Positions 1 to 10,835 of a stretch of DNA of 64,000 nucleotides are shown one piece after another. The stretch is from NCBI GenBank assembly GCA_947397865.1, contig OX377620.1, positions 108,304,481 to 108,368,480 of the forward strand, written 5' to 3'. Positions within the stretch are counted from its first letter, which is position 1, and each line of letters starts with the position of its first letter. The notes beneath the pieces are model-generated. The model ran no database searches, was not told the origin of the DNA, and saw only the letters and a list, made by a program, of their open reading frames with translations. This stretch comes from Polietes domitor (lineage: Eukaryota; Arthropoda; Insecta; Diptera; Muscidae). Made by a program: the position numbers and the translations under genes.

Positions 1-82
1 GTAACACCTTGAAATATTCATCGGAGACCCCATAAAGTATATATATTCTGGGTCGTTGTAAAATTCTAAGACGATATAGCCA

Positions 83-113
83 TGTCCGTCTGTCCGTCTG
101 TCTGTCTGTCTGT
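83..113 (+). repeat. (GTCY)n microsatellite tract inside family A
   Basis: Runs of GTCC and GTCT directly after the CATGTCC core. The same tract recurs inside other copies: 2171-2202, 16395-16452, and as GACA/GACG on the opposite strand at 29531-29570 and 31091-31116. This placement is diagnostic of mini-me/DINE-1-type elements. Confidence 0.9.
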
Positions 114-324
114 TGAAAGCACGATAGCGGTCGAAAGAAATGAGCTAGGAGGTTCAAATTTTTCCTAAATGGGTCTTATGGTTGTAGATCGGTTGGGATT
201 GCAAGGGGACGAAATCGGCCCAGAGGGAAAAAATTGTCCCTCACAAGGACTGAAAATACCCCTAATATTTAGAGTATTTCAGCATATTTTTTGAACATAT
301 TAACTTGTATTTAGTTGATATGTG

Positions 325-1090
325 CAATGCGCATTCCCTTTATAGCATAAAAGGGCACCATAGAGTGATTTTTATTTGTAGGCGCCGAAATGGGACAAAA
401 AGGGATAAAAATGGTACCTATCAAACGACAACAGATAGAAACACGAAGTTTGGCGTGTACATTCCTCTAATAGAGTAGATACATAATATAAAAGTATTTT
501 TTCTAAATTCGTACTTTTAAGGGGTTAAATGGGGATAGAGGTACTAAAAATAGTACCAACCTAACGGCTGCACCTAGAATAATGAAATTCGATATATACA
601 TTCCTCTGATTGCGTAGACACGTAAAATAAAAGAAATTTCGAAAATTCGTACTTTTTGGGGATCAAATGGAAAAAGGGAATAAAAATAGTACCTACCAAA
701 TGATAGCAGCTAGAATCATGTAATTCGGAGTATACATTCCTCTGACTGCGTAGACACGAAAAATAAAACGTTTTTTCCAAATTCGTACTTTCAATGGATA
801 CAATGGCTACAGGGGATAAAAATAGTACCAACTAAACGAATACAGCTAGAATGATGAAATTCAGTGAGTACGTCCCTCTAATTGTGTAGATACGTAAAAT
901 AAAGAGATTTTAGCTAGTCGTACTCTTGAGGGGGCAAAATTAGAAAAAGGGGATAAAAATGGTACCAACAAAATGGCCACCGATAGAATCATGGAATTCG
1001 GAGTATACATTCCTCTGACGGCATCGCCACGTAAAATATTTTTTTTCCAAATTCGTACTTTATTTTGTTGCTTTTACGACAAAAAATGGT
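325..1090 (+). repeat. Central tandem repeats of family A, ~137 bp monomer
   Basis: The motif ATTCCTCTGA-like recurs at about 332, 462, 601, 737, 873 and 1010, i.e. spacings of 130, 139, 136, 136 and 137 bp. Each unit also carries ATTCGTACTTT, GGGGATAAAAATGGTACC and GCTAGAATCATGAAATTC. Units are diverged. Similar units recur in every other A copy in the window. Confidence 0.8.
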
Positions 1091-2046
1091 AGAATCATGA
1101 AGTTGTCTTATACTGCGTACGTGAGAGATAAGGTATTTTCAAAATGTATACTTTTGAAAATAAAAAAGGATGGAAATACGACCAACCATACGACTGTAGC
1201 TGAAAATACGCTCTCTATCCCCCAATATTTAGGGTATTTATGTTTGCTCCCTTATATTTACTTTATGAATTGAAGTATTATTTCCTTTATATATATACAT
1301 AGTAGCCTTGGCTTATTAATTAAATTTCTGATTTTCATACAGTTAAAATTTGTTGCGGACATTCCTCTTGTAGCTTGGAAGCACCACAAAGAAAATAAAA
1401 CTTTTAGCTTGCGAAATGAGACAAAAAGGGATAAAATATAGTACCAATTATACGACAACAGCAAGAATCATGAAATTCGGTGTGTACGTCCCAATAATTC
1501 GTAGACACGTAAAATAGAGATTCGTACTTTTAAGGGATATAATTAAAAAAGTGGGATAAAAATGGTGAAGTTGAAATCATGAAATTCGGTTTATACATTC
1601 TGACTATGAAGACTCGAAAAAGGGTTTTTTCGAAATTTGTACATTTGGGCGGAATTTGTCTGTATCTGAAAATGCTTCTTTCTAATGGCGACTGACAATC
1701 GCCTAATATTTAGGCATGTTCACTTTCACACTTTCAGCATTTTATTTATATATAGTAGTCGATTTTAAACAGTGCGCATAAATATACATAATAGTTTGAA
1801 ATAGTATATTTGTTTACTATTAATGTTTTATAATGTGCATAACAACATCACAATTTTCGTAATATGGTACCGTGCTTCAATGTAAAGTCGACATCCTTTA
1901 ATCTGCTGGTAATACTGTGGAATGCACTCCGTGGTGGAGGGTATATAAGATTCGGCCCGGTCGAACTTAACGCCTTCTTACTTGTTATATTTCAGTTTCT
2001 GGTTAGATTTTCACGATACCGTTTTTTAGAAAAATATACCGCTTTT

Positions 2047-2953
2047 TATACACTCCACGAGAGTATTATGTCTTTGTGAATTTGTTTGTAACACCCAAAA
2101 GGCAGGGAGATATACCCATTATTAATTATACCGATCGTCTTAGAATCACTTTCTGAGTCGATTTAGCAATGTCCGTCTGTCTGTCCGTCTGTCTGTCCGT
2201 TTGTTCATCTATTGTTGTAATCACGATACAGGTCGCAATTGTAGCCATAACCAAACGAAACTTTGCACAACGAAGTTTTACGGGACAAGGACGAACGCTA
2301 TTTAATTTGAAGAAAATCGGTTCAGATTTAGATATAGCCCTCATACGAAATTCACTCCCGATTTGACCCTTTTCACTCTAGATACCACATATTTTAACAG
2401 ATTTTCTTCAAAATTGGCAAAACATCTAATAGTTCAACTAGAAACACCTGTGGTAAAAATGTGTTAGATCAGTTCAGATTTATATATAGCTCCCATACAA
2501 ATTTCGTTCCCAATTTGAATTTTTCCGCTCTAGAATCCACATATTTTAACAGATTTTCTTCAAAATTCGCAAAACACCTTATATTTCAACTGGAAACACC
2601 TGTGGTAAAAATGGGTCACATCGGTTCAGATTTACATATAGCTCTCATACAAATTTCGTTCCCCCAGAAACCGCGTATTTTTAGAGAATTTCATAAAATT
2701 GAGCATAACACTTTATACTTCAACTAGAAGAACTTATTGTGAAAGTTAGTCACTTCATTCCATGTTTGGATATAGCCCCGATACCAATATTATACTCGAA
2801 TTGACAAATTGGACCAGGTCAGATTAGCCTGTGATTAGGAAACTTACAACAATTTTCCCATTTTCACTTTTCTACTGAATTGAATTGTATTCCGATAGAA
2901 AGTGGAGTGTATCATATAGTCGGCCCCGGCCTTTAGCCTTTCCTTACTTGTTT
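2047..2953 (+). mobile_element. Helitron-like element, family B (copy B1), complete ends
   Basis: The 5' subterminal repeat TATACACTCCAC (2047-2058) is inverted as GTGGAGTGTAT (2902-2912). Inside are a GTCGATTTAGCAATGTCCGTC core, a (GTCY)n tract and about three diverged ~152-bp units (ATCGGTTCAGATTTA..., CCGCTCTAGAA...). The 3' end is a GGCC-rich hairpin followed by CCTTTCCTTACTTGTTT. It lies about 60 bp beyond the end of A1 in the same orientation. Confidence 0.75.
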
Positions 2954-3940
2954 GAATTCATTTAACCCGATTTTTGTCCTAACAGAGATGGGCACGTTAG
3001 GTATAGTGAACCAGTTAGCAAAAATTCCTATCATTTGTATTCCAACAAATTTCGGTACCAATCCTCTAAATTTTACGGTTGTGGCGCAAAACGCTCCCAC
3101 TTCCATCCCTAAATTGAAGATATCTTAAGAAATCGGTTTGCAACTCAGATTTCCTTACATCAGATTTTCTCCCCACATCCCCCAAAGTACTGTGTACATT
3201 AATAACAATAAGAAAAAAACCCAGCAGAGGGAATCTCAGCTTTCCTCTTTGTCTACATGGACACCAATTTTACCACGTCCTTTGGTTGCAAGGAGATGTA
3301 ATATTGTTTTAATACTTCATAACATTGCCTATATAATTTCACTTTGATTTCTTTTTTATGCTTTTTTATTACTTTTCTTTTGCGTCGGTTGTGGAGGTGA
3401 GATGAAAAATAAGATTTGTTGGATTTTTATTTGAAATTTGAATTTCTGATTTTATTAAACAAAGAATGGTCTCCAGAGATATGTTCAACAGCACAAATGA
3501 AAATATTAATAATTCAATACATTTATCAAAGGGAAACAACACCATTAGAGCACCTCTTTTTAAATCAGTGCCGGCTCCAGCAACAGCAACACCGGTGGTG
3601 AAACATGAAATTGCCAGCGTTGTTTTTTGTGTTACTCCAAAATTATCAATTACTTTAAGTACGATTTGGTGTAGGGGGAGCAAAAGGAAATGGAAAACTT
3701 TTTGTTTAGGTTTTGTGTAATAAAGAAAATTGAATTTTCATCGTGTGGTCATTTATAAAAAAGAAAAGTTTACATTTCCTGTTACTTTAGGATTTGGATG
3801 CATCATGGAATCCTTCCCTATTGTTGGTGTTTGAAATCGGGGTTGTGTGTTTGTGTCTATGTGTTCGATTTCACTATGGTGTAACGCAGAGAGGCGGAGA
3901 CCGACTAGAGGATGCTCTAATTCAAATTGCATATCCTCCA
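2954..3940. other. No supported gene
   Basis: AT-rich sequence between repeat copies. Short open frames on both strands (for example 104 codons at 3369-3683, minus) show no recognisable domain or coding signature. Could be unique intergenic DNA or old repeats. Confidence 0.5.
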
Positions 3941-4080
3941 TCATAGGTTGGAGTGTATACTCATTTCGACATTACGTTTACTACACCTTGAAACATTCAC
4001 CAGAGACCCTATAAAGTTATATATTTTAGTCTGTCTGTACGTCTGTCTTTCTGTTGAAAGCAGGCTAGGCTCTTCGAAAA
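3941..4080 (+). mobile_element. Family A 5'-end fragment
   Basis: Carries CTACACCTTGAAACATTCAC, AGAGACCCTATAAAG and a degenerate (GTCT)n tract, then stops after the GTTGAAAGCAGGCTAG motif. Only the first ~140 bp of the element remain. Confidence 0.65.
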
Positions 4081-5704
4081 AATGTTGTTGCATAGTGTTA
4101 TCTCTCAATGTTTATACACCAAACAGTCTTTAACTAAACATTTGACATACTGGGCGGACCGGCTACCAGGGTAGGGTGTATGACAAAATCTTTTGGTTTG
4201 TTTGTTGGACAACTCTTTACGACGACGACAACAACAACAACAACAACGGCATCTACGGTTACTACTTTTACTACAATATTCCGACATTTATCTCTACTCC
4301 ATCTAATGTGGTTGAAAATTACCCACGATAAAAATTGGATTAGTTTTTCAGCATCACACAGCCAAAGTGCATCTAGCAACACTGTGAAGTGTTGTTGCAT
4401 GTTTAGTTAGAGACGCCAGCAACACAACTAAGCAGCAGTTGCCATTTCATTCTCTTCCTTTTTTCTTGTTCTTTTGGAAGAGCTCGAGCATCAGTTGGGG
4501 CAGCAGCACTGTCCCCCGCTTGTGGCAAAAGATAAATGAGTTGTGATAGATGACAGCAAATCAACGTAAGTGCATTATTATGGCGGTTTAGCTGAGTTTT
4601 TGCTCATTCTCCCCTTTCCGACCAGGGCGAGATGTAAAATAATAATTTAATTATTTTAAAATCTCTATTAAATTTGCCGGCAGGATTTTCAATTTTAAAC
4701 TTGGCCGTAATCATTAGTGTTAATAATACACTCTTAAATATTTTTGGCTTTGAGTTGGGAAATTTCGAAAATGTCATTTAATATAACCAATTTATGTAAT
4801 GAGCTTCAGACAGCCGGCGTTCATTCATCCACCAGCATCGAAATGTGCAACATGAAATTGTCAGATTGGACGGACAAACGATGGGAACAAACAAACACTT
4901 GGTTGGTGGGATGGGATGGGTTGATTGGATGGACGTACAGCCGACAGGCAACACAAAAAACAATGATGCATCCATTGTAAAATGCCAGCCATCCATCTCC
5001 TTTGTTGAAAACTGCACAGCCCTGCACAGTAACACATAATTTCGCGAAAACTTCAAAATGACACGTTACAGAATTAAATGCTTAGAAGGCACGTACATGC
5101 ATTTGAAGGACTTAGTTTTATGGGGCATAACACGATTATGTTCATACCGAATTTGGCCAGATTACATAAGCAAACGACCATACTAAACATTCACTGGATT
5201 AATTTATTCTTCATATTTGGCTGGAAATTGCTGTAATGTAATTCCCCTATCATTTCATTTTAATTAGTGTTAAGGAATATCGTTTGTACATGGAGTTCTT
5301 CTATTTTATATCACCGAGAAATTTTCGGAGGTCTTACAGAAATCTTAAAAAATTCCGAATTTCATGGATTACAAATGTATTATTTTAAGTGTCTACGCTA
5401 TTAGCGAGTTCAGTTTAAATGGTTCCAGCGCGGACTGTCCCGGACTTTTACAAAATATTTCGTCCTTGCATGAAGCTATCTATGAATATAGCTTTTTTTT
5501 GCTTTTAGAATCGTGTTTTTCATACAGCATATTTTTAACTTTTTACTCTGAATTAATAGCACTTTAAATATATTTTTTTATTGTTGTCTTAGAAAACCTC
5601 ATTGGTTTATTTCTTAAGAACATTTACACTGATTCAATTTTAGTAAAAACACCGTGCGACAGTACTTTTTGGACCTGAACAAGACCATAGACATAGAAAC
5701 TACA
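4081..5704. other. No supported gene; trinucleotide-rich intergenic DNA
   Basis: Contains an imperfect (ACA/ACG)n run near 4220-4250. The overlapping open frames around it are simple-repeat artefacts. Nothing recognisable as an exon was found. Confidence 0.45.
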
Positions 5705-6005
5705 CCATTTTCAATTGAAATTGGGAAAATTCCTATTGAAATTGAGAAATTCCATTTAAAATTGATGTTTTCCATTTCAATTTGAGAAAATTCCACTTGA
5801 AATTTATATTTTCCATTTGAAAATAAGAAAATTAAATTAAGAATTTCCATTTTATAATGCTGAAATTCAAATTGAAATTGAGAACTTCCATCTATAAATG
5901 AGAAAATTTAAAATGGAATTGAGAATTTCCATTTATAATTGAGAAAATTCCAATTGAAATTGAAAATTGGGAATATTCCTATTAAAATTGAGAAAATTCA
6001 GACAT
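5705..6005 (-). repeat. AT-rich short-period satellite, left block
   Basis: Iterates AAATTGAGAAAATTCC and TTTCCATTTGAAATTGAG with a sub-period of about 20 bp and a likely ~40-bp dimer. It is in reverse orientation relative to the blocks at 6935-7250 and 9204-9255. Confidence 0.75.
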
Positions 6006-6248
6006 TTCTGCGTTGACATTGAATGCTTACATTAAATGCGTTATGAAAGAAACAATTCTTCTATTCAGTATACTACCCTCCTATGAAAGAAAGTCACATC
6101 TCCATTTGAGTAGTTTTGAGATATTTAGCTTTTAAGTTTTTTTTATCCAGGTAAGAAATTGCAGATATAGCCGTTTTGTTTAACGCTTTTCAGTCATTTA
6201 AAGTCGAAAATGTGTCTTTTGATCTTTACACAAATATCATAAACTCAT

Positions 6249-6790
6249 TCATGGTTCCGAATCTGCCTTTATCTCAATTTTGGTATTTTGGCTGTTGTGA
6301 CTTTCTTTCGTTAGAGACGTGTTGAAGAAACACCATATGATTGAGAACAAACTCTGGATGAGCCCTATATTATTTTTTTCACTGAACCAACACTCCCCTT
6401 TAAATGCAGCGCATTGTGGGTGAGAATTCCTGGAAAGTCGCGTATCTGTACCGAACGTTCTCACGGGTGGTATAAGATCACGAATATCCGAAGAACAAAC
6501 ACCATGAAAGTAACGATAGAACAAGGACACACAACCCACATTACTATTCTATTGTTCAAGGGAAACAATAGAATTGGATATCCTACCGTCACGTATCAAT
6601 ACCATCGCCCTCCTCTGGACAAGGTCAAGTAGCTCCATTGATGAAGGTGGAACACCCGACCATATATGGGAGTTATATTCCATCTTTGGTCTGATGTAGG
6701 TAGTGTAGATATTGGGAAGATCAGGGGGAATGAAGTATTTCTTACACCGGTTTAAGAAGCCTAAACACTTGAATGCTTCTTTCGACACTT
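6249..6790 (-). pseudogene. Non-LTR retrotransposon remnant, C-terminal end of reverse transcriptase ORF
   Basis: Two adjacent minus-strand frames together give the region just after the catalytic core of a non-LTR ORF2. The first reads RCKKYFIPPDLPNIYTTYIR, then MEYNSHIWSG and LLDLVQRRAMVLI. The second reads VSLFYRYFHGVCSSDI, IPPVRTFGTDTR and SFFN-like text. This order (YxxxIRPxMEY..HIW, then LFYRYxHG.CS) is a known conserved tail of insect non-LTR polymerases. The frame breaks near 6540 and no catalytic motif is present. The fragment lies between two blocks of the AT-rich satellite. Confidence 0.75.
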
Positions 6791-6934
6791 CAAATACATG
6801 TTTTATCCAACGAACATCGTATTTTTTGTATTTTCATGCCTAGAACATCAAGAGTGTCTGATTGCGGAATATCTACACCGTTCATTGAAATCGACGACAC
6901 CATTGTTTAAAAGATTTAAGTTAAAGCAGAAATA
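6791..6934. other. Short segment between non-LTR remnant and satellite
   Basis: About 145 bp continuing the retroelement-like sequence (minus-strand FDVEEAFKCLGF-like text near its left edge) before the satellite starts. No separate feature. Confidence 0.35.
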
Positions 6935-7250
6935 TTCTCCACTTCAAATGGAATTTTCTCAATTCCATTTGAAAATTTCTAAATTTGAAATGTAAATTCT
7001 CATTTTCATTTGGAATTTTCTCAATTTGAAATGATAATTCAAATTTCAATTGAAATTTTCTCAATATGAAATGGAAATTACCAATTTCAAATGGATTTTT
7101 TTTAATATGAAATGAAAATTCTAAATTTCAATTGGAATTATCCCAATTTGAAATGGAAATTCTCAATTTCAAATGAAGTTTTCTCAATTGGAAATGGGAA
7201 GTCTTTATATCAATTGGAATTTTCTCATTTTGAAATTGAAAATTTTAAAT
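6935..7250 (+). repeat. AT-rich short-period satellite, right block
   Basis: Alternates TTTCAAATGGAATTTTCTC and ATTTGAAATGGAAATTCTC, giving a ~40-bp dimer of two ~20-bp halves that are near-inverses. Interrupted on its right by a non-LTR element, beyond which about 50 bp of satellite resume at 9204. Confidence 0.75.
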
Positions 7251-7254
7251 TTTT

Positions 7255-9203
7255 TAATAAAGTTTATTTGTACTCATTGGTTTTTGTACACTTCAGTTCT
7301 GGCCTCAGCGCCCAAAGGACATTATTGAGGCAAGCAGACAACATATTAAATTCATGAAAATACAAATAAGTTCAGAAATTAACATTTAAATAAAATAATT
7401 AAATTAATACATTCCGTAACTTAAAATATACGTATATCTGTAATATTTAACTGTAATTATATCAGAAGAAGCTTCACACAAATATTTTTTACAAGAGGTT
7501 TTAAACATTGAAATTGTCCGAAGGGATTTTAGGTCTAACGGCAAATCGTTATATACGTTGCTTGGTTTTCTCCATCTTGGAATTCGGAAATTCGTTCCAT
7601 TCCTAGTATTAAAATTAGTTTGATTTTGGGAAAATGTTATGGTGTGGTACCCAATTTTGTTAATACACTTAAAGGCAAACATTAAGACCTGATACTCATG
7701 TAATCCATAAATTGGCAATATTGTTTTCACAATATCTTTATATAATGAAATCGTCGAATAAGTTAATGGTAAATTGTATATGATTTTAAGAGCTTTATTG
7801 TATCGAAGAGATTCCATAGAGCAAAGACAATTGCCAAATAACTTAAATGTGATTGTATTAAGGATTGAAATATCATTAGTTTTGACTTCAAATTCAATTT
7901 ATTTTTTAATTTATATAAAATACCAATTGCGGGTGCAATCTTCGTTTTTAAATCATTAATGTGCATATCCCAGCATAAGTTACTCTGTAATGTGATTCCC
8001 AGATATTTAACTGAATGCGTTTCACAGACAGACTTGCCATCAACATAGATGCTAAAATTATTATTAAGACTTGAGGAATGCAGCCTGAAACGAATCAGTT
8101 TTGTCTTATTCGGATTAAGCAGTAAACGATTCAATCGTGCAAATTCGAAGATTAATGCTGCATCTCGCTCCATTTGCGTTTTCAGCACCAAGTCAAACTT
8201 GTACGGATAAAACAAACAGACATCGCCTGCAAACATAAAAAGTCTTCCAGCCAAATCAAGGTTTTTCAGATCTTTCAAATAAATGGAAAACAATAATGGA
8301 CCCAATCCACTCCCCTGCGGTACTCCATACTCCACCGAGCCTATAGAACTTTTTACATTGTTGATGTGAACGTACTGTTTCTGAATGATAAATAATTCCT
8401 AAATAACAAAACTTCATTTCCCTGAATCACATAAAATGCATTTTTTGAATCAAGATATCATGGTCCACGAGATCGAATGCGTTTGTAAAATCGAAAAATA
8501 TTCCAGCAACTCCACTGAATCCATCATCAAGACCTTTGCAAATATATTGAATTACATTTAATACAGCATCATTTGTACCACAACCTCTCCTAAATCCAAA
8601 CTGGAAGTCACAAAGCAGTTTGTTTTCCTCCATATAAAAAACAATTTTATCAGCCAAAATCCTTTCAGATATCTTATCAACTGTCGATAAAACTACAATG
8701 GGACGATATTTATCAAAAGTAAATGCATTAGTTTCTTTCGGTATAGGAACTAATTTGTGAACCTTTAATACATCGGGGTATACTGCAGTATTATTCATCT
8801 TGTTGAAAATTTCAACCAAGATTGGTGCTATATCATCTACGCATTCCTTTACAAATTTAGGAGAAATATTATCATAACCTGGACTTTTATTTGTCTTCAT
8901 AGCTGATATTACTTGAGTAATCACATCTAAATTGACATTATCAATTTTGAACCGACAACTTGATTCGGAAAGAGTTCGTAGCGAATTAACTTCCTCTTCA
9001 GAATGAACTTCAATTTGCCTTTTATATTCTGAAATAGAAGTAAGGAAATAACTATTAAAAGAATTTACCTTTACCTCATCACTACATATTCTTTGTCCTT
9101 GAGAATGGTTCAGATTAACATAGTTTGTTTTTGACCTACCAAGAGTACTATTTATAAATTTCCAACATTTCCTTGAATCATTCCCTACCCTGTACAAATT
9201 ATA
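7255..9203 (-). mobile_element. 5'-truncated non-LTR retrotransposon (CR1/L2/Kiri-like) in satellite
   Basis: The minus-strand element has reverse transcriptase coding at 7404-9197 and a 3' UTR ending in an A-rich tail (AAACTTTATTAAAAAA-like) near 7255. The 5' side stops inside the polymerase domain, the usual truncation of target-primed insertion. The same AT-rich satellite abuts both ends (to 7250 and from 9204), so the element most likely inserted into that array. I could not define a target-site duplication in such repetitive DNA. Confidence 0.75.
7404..9197 (-). pseudogene. Decayed reverse transcriptase ORF of the non-LTR element
   Basis: Three overlapping minus-strand frames add up to one polymerase. 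8427-9197 carries KSPGYDNISP, YRPIVVLSTVDKISERIL, QFGFRRGCGTNDAV and the motif A block FFDFTNAFDLVDHDIL. 7763-8335 carries GVPQGSGLGPLLFSIY and, at the catalytic motif C, FAGD instead of F/YADD, so one catalytic aspartate is gone. 7404-7817 carries the family C-terminal tail (NKALKIIYNLPL, YNDLPLDLKSL, FKTSCKKYL). At least two frameshifts lie between 8340 and 8440 and another near 7810. The tail type points to the CR1/L2/Kiri group, but the clade is inferred from motif style only. The product cannot be active. Confidence 0.85.
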
Positions 9204-9255
9204 ATTTCAAATGGAATTTTCTCAATATGAAATGGAAGTTCTCAATTTCATGTGG
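9204..9255 (+). repeat. Satellite remnant beyond the non-LTR insertion
   Basis: TTTCAAATGGAATTTTCTC followed by AATATGAAATGGAAGTTCTC, the same unit and orientation as 6935-7250. It marks the far side of the retroelement insertion. Confidence 0.75.
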
Positions 9256-10712
9256 ACATTTGAATTGCAAAAGATGCAGAGATAATATGTAGAAAAACTG
9301 TGTATTTAGTTTTTTATTTGGTGGTCTTTTTCCTTTTATATCCTTTGGAAATTAAAAGTCCTGTAAAAAGAATAAAGGATCAGCAAATGAAAAGTTGAGT
9401 ACACTATTTTCTGAATATTATCTTCAGTTTCAGATGTATATTGTCTTGCTCAGATCCACTAAAATAAATGTAAAATTGTCGCACGGTGAAATAGTTAATT
9501 AAAAATATGGACAAAATTGCAGCATACAAAATTACACCTGAAAAACGCGATATTTAACAGTATTTTAAGGATCGTTTAGCTCACAGTCACCGGTCATGAT
9601 TAAACAATCAAAGCTTTATTTCCGTGATGTGCCTGGAAATGATTTATTTTATTTGTGTGGACCGTGACCAAGCCTATTATATGTACTCATATGGTGTGTC
9701 AGGTCAATATTTCAATGTGTTACAAACGGAAGGACTACGTATATTTATCACTTAGAGGATCAACAAGTCTACACATATCTGATAAAACTGAAAATTTCGA
9801 AGTACTATTGGAATGCATACCTTTCCACTACTGGCAATCGTCTATATGTAGTGCAACATCCATCTTCTGTTAGGAAATCGTCGCTCTGTGTATAACAAAG
9901 TATATATACATATATGTATGTATGGGCCATATCTTTTGTATATGTATATACATATAGTTGTGTGTGTGTTTCCTTTTGGTATCGTTACAACATCGTTGCT
10001 CCGCAATAAATAGTGAATGTAAAAGTGCTGCATATATCGTGAAACTGTAAGCCAAAAACTTTTCTATAACTACATTAACTATAACGAAATTTTGTGCACT
10101 GTCATGCCACTGTCAGTGGAATATAAACTGCACCCGGACTTGACTGCACCCTGGGCCAGCCATCCACCCACATGCAAACATACACGTAGGGAAGATCGCC
10201 TCTGGCTCCAGTTCCGTTCGAGAAGTTCTTTTCTGCTTCAGCTCTCTTCAGTTCGGGTGTTTGTGTTATGTTACTACGGCTGCTTCATTCGTGTTTGGTG
10301 TTCATAGGGAGGAGGAATCCAAGCTTGTTGCTGGCTGGCATCGTTGTTGGCCGTCATTTGTTTATTAGCGTTCCATAGTGTTGATAACTGGTGTGTATCG
10401 TATGTCGGGGATAGTTGGCGAGCCGGTCGGTTGGTTATTGTATCTGTATTCTCCTATTTTTACAACTGCGCGAGCTGGCGTGTTTTTGCTGTTGTCCTGT
10501 TTCGGTTTTGTCCATTTCAGTATTTTTATCGTATCCTTAATTAAAGTGATAATTTATGCTGTCAATGCACTATTACATCCACACACACACTCACAAAGCG
10601 ATAAATACTTATTCATTAATTGGCCTCACAGTCTTAACAAAAATTGAGCAAAGCAAAATTTCCTTTGAATACTTTTATGCTTACAAAAATCAAATGTTTT
10701 TCTTCGCCATCG
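9256..10712. other. No supported gene; possible promoter-like or 5' UTR DNA near 10.1-10.3 kb
   Basis: Contains a (TA/TG) microsatellite at about 9898-9972. Between 10090 and 10310 the base composition becomes less AT-rich and includes AATATAAAC at ~10119 and TCAGTTCG near 10248, resembling a TATA box and an insect initiator, but their spacing (~125 bp) does not fit one core promoter. No convincing coding frame follows. Left as unassigned. Confidence 0.3.
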
Positions 10713-10835
10713 CAGCAAAAGTAGCTATATGTAATTTTTCGAAAAAAAAAATGTATTGTTGCACTTAAAATCGAAGTCCATTCCACATTTATCCACCAAA
10801 GCATTTTTCGATATCTTTATTTTCGATATCAGATT

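Larger units (their letters stand above)
1..1986 (+). mobile_element. Helitron-like non-autonomous element, family A (copy A1), cut by window edge
   Basis: The copy opens just inside its 5' end (TAACACCTTGAAATATTC) and runs through the core ACGATATAGCCATGTCCGTC and a (GTCY)n tract, a block of ~137-bp repeats, then GTGGTGGAGGGTATATAAG at about 1931, a GC-rich hairpin at 1951-1965 and the end CGCCTTCTTACTTGTT. The core plus (GTCY)n matches what is known of dipteran DINE-1/mini-me elements, which are Helitron/Helentron-like and encode nothing themselves. No transposase or Rep/helicase coding is visible. The interval 1738-1772 is uninterrupted here but is the place where a B element sits in the A copy at 27555-31250. 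Confidence 0.8.

Noticed and set aside
3369..3683. 104-codon minus-strand frame as a gene
   Set aside because: No recognised motif; two plus-strand frames cover the same bases equally well.
4220..4260. Poly-Thr/poly-Val coding repeat
   Set aside because: Translation of an (ACA/ACG)n microsatellite on both strands, not a protein.
10090..10310. Core promoter with TATA box and initiator
   Set aside because: The TATA-like and TCAGTT motifs are about 125 bp apart and no gene follows; kept only as a remark.
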